Origin: Corynebacterium appendicis CIP 107643
Lineage (GTDB): Bacteria; Actinomycetota; Actinomycetes; Mycobacteriales; Mycobacteriaceae
Direction: 5' to 3'
Assembly: GCF_030408415.1 (NCBI RefSeq)
Contig: NZ_CP046976.1
Location: forward strand, 2,135,330 to 2,199,329
Length of the DNA stretch: 64,000 nucleotides
Shown one piece after another: positions 36,748 through 46,015 of the stretch. Made by a program: the position numbers and the translations under genes. The notes below the pieces were generated by a model. The model was not told the origin of the DNA. It saw only the letters and a list, made by a program, of their open reading frames with translations, and made no database searches. Position 1 is the first letter of the stretch. Each line of letters begins with the position of its first letter.

Positions 36748-38010
36748 TTACCCCTTCTTCGGCGTCAGGACGTCTTTGCCCACCCACGGGCGGAGTGCTT
36801 CGGGGACGGCCACGGAGCCGTCGGCACGCTGGTTATTCTCCAGGATGGCGACGAGCCAGCGCGTGGTCGCCAGCGTGCCGTTGAGCGTCGCCGCGGTCTG
36901 CGTCTTGCCGTCGCCGTCGCGGTAGCGGGTGCCCAAGCGGCGGGCCTGGAAGGTCGTGCAGTTCGAAGTCGAAGTCAGCTCGCGGTAGGTGCCCTGCGAT
37001 GGGACCCACGCCTCGGTGTCGTACTTGCGGGCGGCAGAGGAGCCGAGGTCGCCAGCCGCGACGTCGATGATGCGGTACGGCACCTCGACGGCGGCGAGCA
37101 TCTCGCGCTCGAGCCCGAGGAGCTTCTGGTGCATCTCCTCCGCGTCCTCGGGTTTGCAGTAGGCGAACATCTCGAGCTTGTCGAACTGGTGGACGCGCAG
37201 GATGCCCTTCGTGTCCTTGCCGTACGAGCCCGCCTCGCGGCGGAAGCAGGAGGACCAGCCGGCGTACAGCAGTGGGCCGTCGGACAGGTCGATGATCTCG
37301 TCGCGGTGGTAGCCCGCCAGCGCCACCTCGGAGGTGCCCACCAGGTACATGTCGTCGCGCTCGAGGTAGTAGATTTCCTCGTCGTGCGCGTCGAGGAAAC
37401 CGGTGCCCGCCATGATCTCGGGGCGCACCAGCACTGGCGGAACCATGACCTTGAAGCCGGCCTCGCGCGCCTTCTGCGCGGCCAGCATCAGCATGCCCAG
37501 CTGCATCCACGCGCCGTCGTCGACGAGGTAGTAGAAGCGCGCGCCGCCGACCTTCGTGCCGCGCTTCATGTCGATGATCCCCAGCGCTTCGCCCAGATCC
37601 AGGTGGTCTTTGACCTCGAAATCGAATTCCGGCACCTCGCCGACATGCTCGAGCACGACGAAGTCTTCCTCGCCGCCGGCAGGGGCATCTTCCACGATGT
37701 TCGCAATGCGGTATTGCAGCTTTTCGACGTCCGCTTCCGCCGCCTTCTGCTCCTCTTCTGCCGCCTTGACCTTCTCCTTCAGCTCATTGGAGCCCTCCAG
37801 GAGTGCGGGGCGGTCTTCGGGAGCGGCCTGGCCGATCTTCTTGCCGAATGCCTTCTGCTCGGAGCGCAGCTCATCCGCTTTCTGGATGCTGGCGCGGCGC
37901 TTCTCGTCGGCGGCCAGGAGCTGGTCCACCAGCGCCGGGTCTTCGCCGCGGGCCTGCTGGGACGCGCGGGCAACGTCGGGGTTTTCACGCAGAAACTTCA
38001 GATCGATCAC
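36748..38010 (-). CDS. serS: Seryl-tRNA synthetase
   Basis: A 420-residue class II synthetase. The N-terminal coiled-coil arm (residues 30-100) is followed by motif 2 [20 protein letters not shown] and motif 3 toward the end ([17 protein letters not shown]). GTG 38010 gives the standard opening [13 protein letters not shown]; the open frame extends three codons further to a TTG. Its placement next to the septum-formation gene is conserved in Corynebacteriales. Confidence 0.95.
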   Translation of the reverse strand: MIDLKFLRENPDVARASQQARGEDPALVDQLLAADEKRRASIQKADELRSEQKAFGKKIGQAAPEDRPALLEGSNELKEKVKAAEEEQKAAEADVEKLQYRIANIVEDAPAGGEEDFVVLEHVGEVPEFDFEVKDHLDLGEALGIIDMKRGTKVGGARFYYLVDDGAWMQLGMLMLAAQKAREAGFKVMVPPVLVRPEIMAGTGFLDAHDEEIYYLERDDMYLVGTSEVALAGYHRDEIIDLSDGPLLYAGWSSCFRREAGSYGKDTKGILRVHQFDKLEMFAYCKPEDAEEMHQKLLGLEREMLAAVEVPYRIIDVAAGDLGSSAARKYDTEAWVPSQGTYRELTSTSNCTTFQARRLGTRYRDGDGKTQTAATLNGTLATTRWLVAILENNQRADGSVAVPEALRPWVGKDVLTPKKG

Positions 38011-38070
38011 GGATACCAACCCTACCCCGTGGGATTAACGCGTGGCCCCACATAAGGCATGATGTAAACC

Positions 38071-39147
38071 ATGGCTGCACAGAAATCTTCTCTGAGCACA
38101 TCCGGCCTGCGCACCATTGTGGTGGCGATGCTGGCCGGAGCTCTCGGCGTGGGCACCTACGCCGCAGCGACGGACTATGCCGTCAGCGACGAAGCGGGCG
38201 AGGCCCCCGTCGGACCAGCGCAGCAGACGGCGATGGTCGACGAAGAGCCCACCCCTTCCTTCACCGCCGCAGACCGTGGCGCGTGCCTGACCTGGGATGT
38301 CGGCCCGGACGGGACGGTCACGGGGTTCACGGAGACGGACTGCAATAACGAGCACCGCTTCGAGGTGTCCTCGCGCGAGGACCTGAACACGTATCCGACG
38401 GCGGAATTCGGCCCGAATTCAGAGGCCCCGAACCCGACTCGCCAGGCGCAGCTGCGCGAGGAGCTGTGCCAGACCGCCTCCATCAGGTACCTGAACGGCC
38501 GCTACGACCCGTCCGGCCGCTACTCAATCGCCCCGATCCTGCCCCCGGCAGAGGCCTGGGCGAAAGGAGACCGCACCATGCTCTGCGGTCTGCAGGAGAC
38601 AGATACCGACGGCACCCCGATCCTCACCACGGGGCACGCCGCCGAACAGGACCAGGCCCGCGTGGCCGAGCCGGGCACCTGCGAAGTCACCGACGAGGCG
38701 AATAACCTGCGCGCCGTGGACTGCGCCGAACCGCACCACATCGAGGTGACCGAGATCGTCGACCTCGCCCCCGTCTTCGCCGACCGCACCCCCTCCCCGG
38801 AGGACCAGGACAAGCACCTCGACGGTGTCTGCGCCAAGGCCGCCGAGAACTACCTGGGCAATGAGGAGAACCTGTACCAGTCCACCCTGCAGGTGTACTG
38901 GGGCACCATCTCCACCCAGGCGTGGGACGGCGGCAGCCGGTCTGTGAATTGCGGCCTAGTCGCGCCGAAGGACGGCAAGTTCGCCCCGATCACCGGGACC
39001 GCCAAGGACGGACGCGAGGCGCTCAAGGTCGACGGCCAGACCCCGAAGGCCCCGCCGGCGCGCCGCCCGCTGCGCGAGGAGCAGAAGAAGCAGCAGGAAG
39101 CGGAAAATAACGCCCCCGCGGGCGCCAGCCCGGCCGCCGCACCATGA
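38071..39147 (+). CDS. Septum formation family membrane protein
   Basis: A 358-residue protein with one N-terminal membrane segment (residues 13-33) and two repeated cysteine-containing units of the Septum_form type: GACLTWDVG...TDCNNEHRFEV and GTCEVTDEANNLRAVDCAEP followed by HHIEVTEI. The C-terminal tail is basic and Pro/Ala-rich. Homologues next to serS in mycobacteria are linked to septum formation by family name only. It overlaps the metallopeptidase gene by ATGA. Confidence 0.8.
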   Translation: MAAQKSSLSTSGLRTIVVAMLAGALGVGTYAAATDYAVSDEAGEAPVGPAQQTAMVDEEPTPSFTAADRGACLTWDVGPDGTVTGFTETDCNNEHRFEVSSREDLNTYPTAEFGPNSEAPNPTRQAQLREELCQTASIRYLNGRYDPSGRYSIAPILPPAEAWAKGDRTMLCGLQETDTDGTPILTTGHAAEQDQARVAEPGTCEVTDEANNLRAVDCAEPHHIEVTEIVDLAPVFADRTPSPEDQDKHLDGVCAKAAENYLGNEENLYQSTLQVYWGTISTQAWDGGSRSVNCGLVAPKDGKFAPITGTAKDGREALKVDGQTPKAPPARRPLREEQKKQQEAENNAPAGASPAAAP

Positions 39148-39494
39148 TAGTGCCGGTCAGCGACGAGGTTTTCGAGGGCATGATCAACGACGCCCTCGAC
39201 GAGATCCCCGAGGATTTCGCACGCCACATGACCAATATGGTCGTGCTGGCGCGGCCCTACAACGAGGACAATCCCGAGCTACTCGGCCTTTTCGAGGGCG
39301 TTCCCCTGACCGAGCAGCGCTCCAACCACACCGGGTTCCTGCCCGATGCGGTGTTCATCTACAAAGACGCCCTCGAGGATCTCTGCTCCGACGAAGAGGA
39401 GCTACGCCACGAGGTGAAGGTGACCGTCTTCCACGAGGTCGGCCACTATTTCGGGCTCGAGGAGCACGAACTCCACCACCTGGGCTGGGGCTAG
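39144..39494 (+). CDS. Small zinc metallopeptidase-like protein (PF06262 type)
   Basis: A 116-residue minimal zincin with the zinc-binding motif VFHEVGHYFGLEEHEL (HExxH plus a later Glu/His). The family is a compact gluzincin-like fold; substrates are not known. It is translationally coupled to the septum-formation gene. Its stop overlaps the stop of the convergent phosphatase gene within a CTAG. Confidence 0.85.
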   Translation: MIVPVSDEVFEGMINDALDEIPEDFARHMTNMVVLARPYNEDNPELLGLFEGVPLTEQRSNHTGFLPDAVFIYKDALEDLCSDEEELRHEVKVTVFHEVGHYFGLEEHELHHLGWG

Positions 39495-40129
39495 CTCGAC
39501 TCTCCAGGCAGCGGGTACTCCGCCCAGCGGACCACGCGCCACTGGCCGAAATCCTCCACCGGATCGCCGGTCGGGCCCGCCGCCGGGTCGATGACCAGGT
39601 ACTGGCAGTTCGGCAGGTAGCTCGCCTCCGCGAAGCCCGGGTCGATCTCGCAGGCGTTCGCGGCGAACGCACGGATCGCGCCGCCGTGGGACACGGCCAC
39701 GGTCGTTCCCTCCTGCGCGGCGTACGGGAGAAGACCGCCCTTGTAGCGGGAAAGGAAGAGGTCGAGGGTGTCGCCTCCGTCGATAAGCGCCTCAAGCTCG
39801 CGGCGGTAGAAACGGCGGAATGCGGTCAAGTACTGTTCGTGCGCCTCGCGCGAATTGCGCATCTCCCACCGTCCCGCGTGGACTTCCTGGATGCCCTCGA
39901 CGGCGGGAATGTCGGAAAAGCGCCCGCCGAATCCGATCTGCGCCGTCTGCTTCGCGCGCGTGGCCAGAGACGAAATCACGCGGTCGACCTCGTAGGCGCC
40001 CAGGATCTCCTCGCCCGCGGCCTTGGCTTGCTCGCGGCCGAGCTCCGTCAGCTCGGCACCGGGGAGAAGCGTGTCCAGCTTGTGGTCCACGTTCGACGTG
40101 GTTTGTCCGTGGCGCAGCAAGATCAGCAT
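39491..40129 (-). CDS. Histidine phosphatase (phosphoglycerate-mutase-like)
   Basis: A 212-residue branch-2-like histidine phosphatase with the catalytic motif ILLRHGQTTSN at the N-terminus and VAVSHGGAIRAFA for the second histidine. The glutamate region reads VHAGRWEMRNSREA. The start at 40129 overlaps the end of pheA by seven bases; the longer frame has no family similarity. Substrate unknown. Confidence 0.88.
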   Translation of the reverse strand: MLILLRHGQTTSNVDHKLDTLLPGAELTELGREQAKAAGEEILGAYEVDRVISSLATRAKQTAQIGFGGRFSDIPAVEGIQEVHAGRWEMRNSREAHEQYLTAFRRFYRRELEALIDGGDTLDLFLSRYKGGLLPYAAQEGTTVAVSHGGAIRAFAANACEIDPGFAEASYLPNCQYLVIDPAAGPTGDPVEDFGQWRVVRWAEYPLPGESS

Positions 40130-41049
40130 GAGGTTCCTTCCCGGGCCGCGCGGACCCATTGTTCTGCCTGTTCGAGTCGTTGCGGGTCGACGATGCGGTC
40201 CTCGCCACCGCCGTCGAAGCGCGGCCAAGAGCCCAGGAACGCGATGGTGGACGCGCGCAGCCACAGGGAGCGCAGCGCCTCTGCGACGGGGACATCGTCG
40301 ATGTGGCCCACGAGGTCGACGTAGAAGTTGTAGGTGTTCGCCGCCTCACGTGTCGGGCGGGACTCGATGCGGGTGAGATCCACGCCGCGGTAGGCGAATT
40401 CCTGCAGCGCGCCGACTAGCGTGCCCGGCTCGTTGGGCAGCTGGAACACCACCGACGTGCGGTCGTTGCCCGTGCGCTTCGTGGGCACACCGACGGGCCC
40501 GGCCAGCACGAAACGGGTGCGCGCCTCGCGCAAGTCCGCGATGCCTTCCGCGTGGACGTCCAGCCCGAACAGGTCCGCGGCCCGGCGCGGGGCGGCTGCC
40601 ACATCAGCCTCGCCCTCAGCAACGGCTTTCGCGGCGGCGGCATTCGACGACGCGGCGGAAAACGGCACGCCGGGCAGGTTCTCCTCCAGCCAGCGGCGGA
40701 CTTGGCGGTGGGCGACCGGGTGCGTCGAAAAGCGTTGTGCGTCGCTCAACGAAAAGCCCGGACGCGTCATGACAGCGAAGCTGATGGGCAGCTCCACCTC
40801 GCGGTAGATCATCACCCCGCCGCCCTCGACGAAAGCGTCGGACGTGCTGGTCACCGCGCCGTCGACAGAATTCTCGATGGCCACCACGGCGTACTGCGCG
40901 CGGCCTTCGCGCACCGCGTTCAGCGCCTCCGACGGCGAATCGACGGGCAGCGGCTCAATTTCGCCTGAAATGTGGTCGCGGAACAGCCACAACGCTTCCT
41001 CAGTGAACGTCCCGGCTGGCCCCAGGTACGCAACGCTCGTCGTGCTCAT
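40123..41049 (-). CDS. pheA: Prephenate dehydratase
   Basis: A 308-residue enzyme that converts prephenate to phenylpyruvate in phenylalanine synthesis. It opens with VAYLGPAGTFTEEA, has the catalytic region VAIENSVDGAVTSTSDAF and TRFVLAG, and ends in an ACT domain (GALQEFAYRGVDLTRIESRP) for feedback by phenylalanine. The ATG at 41049 has a TAGGCT box eight bases upstream on the minus strand, so it may be leaderless, with the box overlapping that of the divergent CPBP gene. Confidence 0.93.
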   Translation of the reverse strand: MSTTSVAYLGPAGTFTEEALWLFRDHISGEIEPLPVDSPSEALNAVREGRAQYAVVAIENSVDGAVTSTSDAFVEGGGVMIYREVELPISFAVMTRPGFSLSDAQRFSTHPVAHRQVRRWLEENLPGVPFSAASSNAAAAKAVAEGEADVAAAPRRAADLFGLDVHAEGIADLREARTRFVLAGPVGVPTKRTGNDRTSVVFQLPNEPGTLVGALQEFAYRGVDLTRIESRPTREAANTYNFYVDLVGHIDDVPVAEALRSLWLRASTIAFLGSWPRFDGGGEDRIVDPQRLEQAEQWVRAAREGTSC

Positions 41050-41057
41050 GCTTCCAC

Positions 41058-41067
41058 AGCCTACAGT
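41058..41067. promoter_or_regulatory. Overlapping divergent -10 boxes of pheA and the CPBP gene
   Basis: On the minus strand TAGGCT (41063-41058) lies 8 nt before the pheA ATG, and on the plus strand TACAGT (41062-41067) lies 6 nt before the CPBP ATG. The two hexamers share two bases, so polymerase can use only one at a time. Both messages would start at or beside their initiation codon. Confidence 0.45.
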
Positions 41068-41073
41068 TGACCC

Positions 41074-41784
41074 ATGACCACCGACCGGCGCCGCCTCACG
41101 CTCGAGGTTCTCCTCGTCCTCACCGTCACTTTCGGCATGTCCGGCGTGCGCGCGGGGCTCAAGCTTATCGACGCCACACTGTCCCCCACCCCTCTCAACC
41201 ACCAGCGCACGGTGCTCAACGACTCCGCCTCCTCACTTTCCTGGCTCGACGTCGCCCTGCAGCTCGCCTCAGCCGCGACGTTGCTGGCCTGGGGTGGTTT
41301 AGCGTTATTCCTCCTCGGTGTCTCCCTGCCCCGCCCCCGCTGGCGCGACTGGGCGTGGGGTGCCGGCCTGGCCGCTCTCATCGGCATCCCCGGCCTGGCC
41401 CTGTACGTCGTGTCCCTGCACATGGGCTGGACGAAAGAGATCGTCCCCGCCACCGACACCGCCAAAGTCCCCCTCCTGCTCCTCTGGTCCGCCGCCAACG
41501 CATTCGCCGAGGAGACCGTCGTGGTGATGTGGCTGCTCACCCGTCTCAAGCAGCTGCGCGCCCCCGTCGCCGGCGCGATCGCCGCCTCCGCTGTCTTGCG
41601 CGGGACGTACCACCTCTACCAAGGGTTTTCCGCCGGAATCGGCAATATCGCCATGGGCGTCATCTTCGCCTACTTTTACCACCGCACCGGCAAAATCTGG
41701 CCCCTCATCCTCGCCCATTTCCTCATCGACGCCGTCGCTTACCTCGGCTACCTCTTCCTCGACCTGGGATGGCTGGGGGTGTGA
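41074..41784 (+). CDS. CPBP-family intramembrane metalloprotease
   Basis: A 236-residue membrane protein with about six to seven helices and the CPBP/Abi motifs: AFAEETVVV (the EE pair), RGTYHLYQG (tyrosine in place of the usual phenylalanine, then H) and LAHFLIDAVAY (HxxxD). Members are Rce1-like intramembrane proteases; some protect against bacteriocins. The usual EExxxR arginine is not evident here, so activity is less certain. Confidence 0.8.
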   Translation: MTTDRRRLTLEVLLVLTVTFGMSGVRAGLKLIDATLSPTPLNHQRTVLNDSASSLSWLDVALQLASAATLLAWGGLALFLLGVSLPRPRWRDWAWGAGLAALIGIPGLALYVVSLHMGWTKEIVPATDTAKVPLLLLWSAANAFAEETVVVMWLLTRLKQLRAPVAGAIAASAVLRGTYHLYQGFSAGIGNIAMGVIFAYFYHRTGKIWPLILAHFLIDAVAYLGYLFLDLGWLGV

Positions 41785-41820
41785 CTGTGCAGCTTTCTGG
41801 GCTGCCGCAAAACCCCAGGA

Positions 41821-42216
41821 ACTATGCAACGCATAGCTGCACAGTGGTCGGCCGTGGTGTGTGCGGTCCAAACGCTTGTCCGCCTACCGGCCTGTCCGCC
41901 TGCCGCCCGGCCGCCGCATCGGCACACGCATGAACTGCCGTGCATGAACCGACCCACATGAGTATTTCTGCATGAACCGAGAAGAAGACCGAAAATCCAG
42001 CGGAACTGCCCCGCCGACACTCGATTCATGCGGATCCACACATGCAAGTCAGTTGAGGCTGACCGAATACAGCTTTGGCAAAGCCTGCAAAGGACCGCCG
42101 CCGCAAAACCAGGGACTATGCAGGGCATAGCTGTAGACGAAGATTCGGCAGACCGCGGCGACTATGCAGCGCATAGTCCCTCGCTACGAAACCCCAGGAA
42201 CTATGCAGCGCATAGT
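41821..42216. repeat. Cluster of four dispersed palindromes (41821, 42115, 42161, 42200)
   Basis: The copies are ACTATGCAACGCATAGC, ACTATGCAGGGCATAGC, ACTATGCAGCGCATAGT and again ACTATGCAGCGCATAGT. The first and last are preceded by AACCCCAGGA, as at 13263. They fill the gap of about 490 bp between the CPBP and LytR genes. The same gap holds three GCATGAAC segments (about 41930-41990). No gene is supported here; open frames across the palindromes have improbable composition. Confidence 0.75.
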
Positions 42217-42278
42217 CCGGTAGAGTTCCCTGCTGTTACGGCCGTTAAATACTGGGACTCGTGGTGCCGAGGTTTAAG

Positions 42279-43649
42279 ATGTACCCCATGTCGACGACCC
42301 CGCACTCCAACGACCCCCGGGACAACCCGGGGGACTTTCTCGTGGGCAAAGACGGGAAGCCGCTGATCGATAGGTACGGCCGGCCGATCCGGAAACGGTC
42401 AGCGAGCCAGCCGCCAGCAGCTGAGCGGCCGGAGCGCACGGTGCGACCCGAGCGAACCGTACGACCCAAACGCACAGTGCGACCTGAGAGAGGCGAGCGC
42501 CCTGTACGGGAGACTCTCCAGCCGAGGCAACCGCAGCCGAGGTCCTCGCAGCCCCGCCAGTACATGCCGCGGGAGACCTCCTACGAGCCCAGGCGCACGC
42601 CGTTGGTTAGCGAGCAGCAACGAAGGGCGGCCAGGTCGCGCCAGCGCGAGCAGCGCCGGGAGCCGCAGTTGGAGCTGTCGCCGGAACGGCGCGTGCGGCC
42701 AGAGCGGCCGGCGCCGCAGCCGAAGCGGAAGCCGCGGCCGAAGCTGCGTGTTCCGCGCCCGCGCGCAGGGTGCATCCCGACGCTTTTGTCGCTGCTGATC
42801 GTCTTCGTCATCGCTGGCGGCCTATTTGTGGACGCGCGGCTGACGCGCGTGGACGCGTTCCCGGACAACCCAGTTCCCAATACCGCGGGCACGAACTGGC
42901 TCATCGTCGGTTCGGACTCGCGTGAAGGTCTCAGCGAGAAAGACGTGGAGCGGTTGGGCACTGGGGGCGATATCGGCACCGGACGCACGGACACCATCAT
43001 GATCATGCACATCCCCAACGGCGGGAAAGCGACGCTGGTGTCGATCCCGCGCGACTCCTACGTCGAGATTCCCGGGTACGGCATGGACAAGATCAACGCG
43101 GCATTCGCGTTCGGCGGGCCGAAGCTTCTAGCCGAAACGGTTGAAAACGCGACGCACCTGCGCATCGACCACTACGCAGAGATCGGCATGGGCGGTCTCG
43201 CCGGCATCACCGATGCGGTCGGAGGCGTGGAGCTGTGCCCGACGGAGCCGATCAACGACCCGCTGGCGCAGCTCAATATCCAGGCAGGCTGCCAGACGAT
43301 GGACGGCCCCACGGCGCTGGGCTACGTGCGCACCCGCGCGACAGCAATGGGCGACCTCGACCGCGTGCAGCGGCAGCGTGAATTCGTCGGCGCGCTCATG
43401 AAGAAGACTATGTCGCCGACGGTGCTGCTCAATCCGTTCCGCCTTGTGCCCGTAGCGCTGCGAGGCAGCAGCATGTTCATCGTCGGCGACGGCGACCACG
43501 TCTGGCACCTCGCGCGCATGGCATTCGCGCTGCGCGGAGGGGTGAACACGGAAACGGTGCCGTTCGGAAACTTCATCGACACCGACGTGGGCAGCGTCCT
43601 CGTGTGGGACGACGCGGCCGCGGAGCAGCTCTTCGCCGGGTTGCGCTAG
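42279..43649 (+). CDS. LytR-CpsA-Psr family wall polymer ligase
   Basis: A membrane-anchored LCP protein of about 456 residues. A long cytoplasmic N-terminus is basic and contains tandem ERTVRP-type repeats. One membrane helix follows (LLSLLIVFVIAGGLFV), then the extracytoplasmic LCP domain with NWLIVGSDSR, GRTDTIMIMHI, LVSIPRDSYVEI and the arginine-rich YVRTRATAMGDLDRVQRQRE. LCP enzymes attach arabinogalactan to peptidoglycan in Corynebacteriales. ATG 42279 has GAGG six bases upstream; ATG 42288 is an alternative start. Confidence 0.88.
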   Translation: MYPMSTTPHSNDPRDNPGDFLVGKDGKPLIDRYGRPIRKRSASQPPAAERPERTVRPERTVRPKRTVRPERGERPVRETLQPRQPQPRSSQPRQYMPRETSYEPRRTPLVSEQQRRAARSRQREQRREPQLELSPERRVRPERPAPQPKRKPRPKLRVPRPRAGCIPTLLSLLIVFVIAGGLFVDARLTRVDAFPDNPVPNTAGTNWLIVGSDSREGLSEKDVERLGTGGDIGTGRTDTIMIMHIPNGGKATLVSIPRDSYVEIPGYGMDKINAAFAFGGPKLLAETVENATHLRIDHYAEIGMGGLAGITDAVGGVELCPTEPINDPLAQLNIQAGCQTMDGPTALGYVRTRATAMGDLDRVQRQREFVGALMKKTMSPTVLLNPFRLVPVALRGSSMFIVGDGDHVWHLARMAFALRGGVNTETVPFGNFIDTDVGSVLVWDDAAAEQLFAGLR

Positions 43650-43661
43650 ACGCACGAAGAG

Positions 43662-45059
43662 CTAATCGACGCGCTGTGCAGGCGTCTCCTGCACGACGCC
43701 CACCGGCTCCTCCGGCAATTTGTGGCGGCCGGTGAGGTAGTACATCGCCACGCACAGCACGCTGAACGCGAGGCCGACGAAGAATGCGCCGCGGAACTCG
43801 GGCAGCCAGACCATGATCCCAAAGGTGAACAGGATGAAGAAAACGGCGAAGTACTGGCCGTACGGGAACAGCGGGGTCTTGTAGTCGAGGGCTGCGACCT
43901 CTTCGGCGGTCAAGGACCGGCGGGAGGCGAGGTGCGCGAGCAGGATCATCAGCCACACGAAGATGGTGGCGAAGGTGGCCAGAGAGGCGATGACGCTGAA
44001 GATGCGTTCCGGCATCAGTGTGTTGGCGATGACACCGATGACCATCACGAGCATCAGGATCACCGTTGTCATGACAGGCACGTCGCGGACGGTCCGTGCC
44101 ATGACGCGGGGCGCGAGGTTCTGCTTCGCTAGGCCAGTGAGCACGCGGCCAGCGCCGAAGAGGTCCGCGTTGATGGCGGACAGCGCGGCGGTGATGACCA
44201 CGAAGTTCAGCAGGCCGGCGGCCCAGTTCACCCCGAGGGTGGAGAAGATCTGCACGAAGGGGGATTCATCGCCGGTGATCGTGCGCCACGGGTTGATCAT
44301 GAGGATGACCAGGATGGACAGCACGTAGAAGAGCAGGATGCGCACCGGCACAGTGTTGACCGCTTTCGGCACAGCTGTCTTGGGGTCGGTCGCCTCGCTA
44401 CCGGCCACGCCGATGATCTCTGTGCCGCCGAAGGCGAAGAGCACGAGGATGAACGATGCGACCATGCCGGTGAAACCGTTGGGGAAGAATCCGCCGTCGT
44501 TGACCAAGTTCACCGGACCGGTGGTCTCGGCGGTGGACAGGCCGAAGATGAGCACGGCCGCACCCGCGAGAATCATGGCGACCACTGCCCCGACCTTGAC
44601 CACCGTAAACCAGAATTCCAGTTCACCGAAGGCCTTAGCGCTGGCCACATTGGCGGCACCGACGATGAGCAGGGCCGCGACGATCCACACCCAACGCGAG
44701 ACATCCGGGAACCAGAAGCCCATGTAGATGCCGATGGCGGTGAGGTCCGCCAAGGCCACGATGACCATCTCGAAAGCGAACATCCAACCGGTCAGGTAAC
44801 CGGCTGCGCCGCCCAGGTAGGCGCGGGTGTACTCCGCAAAAGACCCGCGGACCGGGTGGCGGACGGACATCTCGCCGAGAGCGCGGAGCAGGAAGTACAC
44901 CACCGCGCCGCCGAGCAGGTAGACCAGCAGGACCGACGGGCCCGCCGCCTGGATCGCACCGGCAGAGCCATAGAACAGGCCGGTGCCGATAGCGGATCCG
45001 AGCGCGATGAAATTGAGGTGGCGCGTGCTCAAACCGGCGCGCCCTGACTGCGAAGCCAT
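43662..45059 (-). CDS. Amino acid permease (APC superfamily, AAT type)
   Basis: A 465-residue transporter with twelve hydrophobic segments. The N-terminal signature is FIALGSAIGTGLFYGSAGAI, followed by RALGEMSVRHPVRGSFAEYT, typical of proton-coupled amino acid transporters of the LysP/ProY/CycA group. The substrate cannot be read from sequence. It converges with the LytR gene, with 12 bases between them, and follows the DUF5926 gene by 17 bases. Confidence 0.88.
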   Translation of the reverse strand: MASQSGRAGLSTRHLNFIALGSAIGTGLFYGSAGAIQAAGPSVLLVYLLGGAVVYFLLRALGEMSVRHPVRGSFAEYTRAYLGGAAGYLTGWMFAFEMVIVALADLTAIGIYMGFWFPDVSRWVWIVAALLIVGAANVASAKAFGELEFWFTVVKVGAVVAMILAGAAVLIFGLSTAETTGPVNLVNDGGFFPNGFTGMVASFILVLFAFGGTEIIGVAGSEATDPKTAVPKAVNTVPVRILLFYVLSILVILMINPWRTITGDESPFVQIFSTLGVNWAAGLLNFVVITAALSAINADLFGAGRVLTGLAKQNLAPRVMARTVRDVPVMTTVILMLVMVIGVIANTLMPERIFSVIASLATFATIFVWLMILLAHLASRRSLTAEEVAALDYKTPLFPYGQYFAVFFILFTFGIMVWLPEFRGAFFVGLAFSVLCVAMYYLTGRHKLPEEPVGVVQETPAQRVD

Positions 45060-45076
45060 GACTGACCCCCGGGGCT

Positions 45077-45991
45077 TTAAATGGTGACCTGACGCGACTT
45101 GATGTTCTCCAGCTGCTTGCGCTCATCAGCAGTGAGCTGGGCATCGTTGTCGTATTCAGCCGCGATCGCGTCGTTGACCTTCTTCAGTGCGTCGCCGTAG
45201 GCGTCGGCGGCGACAGACGGGTCGAGATCGAAGACCGGAACGAGCAGGCCGTGTGTGCGGAAGGCACCGGCGAATTTGGTGCCCTCACCGAGGTTGAGCT
45301 CGCCGCGTGCGGCGATGCGAGCCAGGGCGACGAGCATCTTGCGCTCGTCTTCCTCCGGGCGGACCCAGCGGATGTGGGCCTTGCCGCCGCCCGGGTTGAC
45401 CCACCAGATAGAGCCCGGCAGGTCAGTCTTGATCTCCTCGGACGGCAGCACGGCGTCGTTGGCGCGCGCGAGCGCCTGCGCCACCTGCGGGTTGCCGGCG
45501 GCGGAGTCGGTGAACCACCAGTTGAAATCGTCGTGGGAGGTAATGGACAGCTCGGCGGACTCGTCGAGCAGGGTGGTGAGCTCTGGCTGGTTGCCGTCGG
45601 CGGCGGTGGATCCCAGGGTCGCGCCCGGTTCGGCCTCGAGCACCCAGTTCAGGGCGTAAGCGAGGTCGCGGTTCGGGTTCTGGGAGTGCGACTGCACCTG
45701 GAGGGCGACGAAACGCTCGCCGCCGTCCTCCTCCGGGCGGCGCAGGGCAGCGCCGGCGCCGGGCAGCACGGTGACTATATTGACCTCGGTGCCTTTGACA
45801 TCCACCGTCGCCACTGCGGAGGGGACGAATTCCTGCAGGGCGACTAGGTCGGTCTCGGCTTTGAGGCCCTTGTACGGGCGGGGGTCCTTCTGGAGTGCTT
45901 CGCGTTCTGCGGCGCGGGCCGCTAGCTTCGCCTGGCGGCGGCTCATGCCCTCAGGCAGAACTTCCTTCTTCTTGCGGTTCTTCTTGGCCAT
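45077..45991 (-). CDS. DUF5926 family protein
   Basis: A 304-residue soluble protein with a very basic N-terminus (KKNRKKKEVLPEGMSRRQAK), then a single domain conserved in actinobacteria (LVALQEFVPSAVATV; FNWWFTDSAAGNPQVAQALA; IWWVNPGGGKAHIRWVRPEE). The role is unknown; the basic start suggests binding to RNA or ribosomes, which is inference only. Confidence 0.75.
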   Translation of the reverse strand: MAKKNRKKKEVLPEGMSRRQAKLAARAAEREALQKDPRPYKGLKAETDLVALQEFVPSAVATVDVKGTEVNIVTVLPGAGAALRRPEEDGGERFVALQVQSHSQNPNRDLAYALNWVLEAEPGATLGSTAADGNQPELTTLLDESAELSITSHDDFNWWFTDSAAGNPQVAQALARANDAVLPSEEIKTDLPGSIWWVNPGGGKAHIRWVRPEEDERKMLVALARIAARGELNLGEGTKFAGAFRTHGLLVPVFDLDPSVAADAYGDALKKVNDAIAAEYDNDAQLTADERKQLENIKSRQVTI

Positions 45992-46015
45992 GCCGACAAA
46001 TCTACCGTGGTCAGG

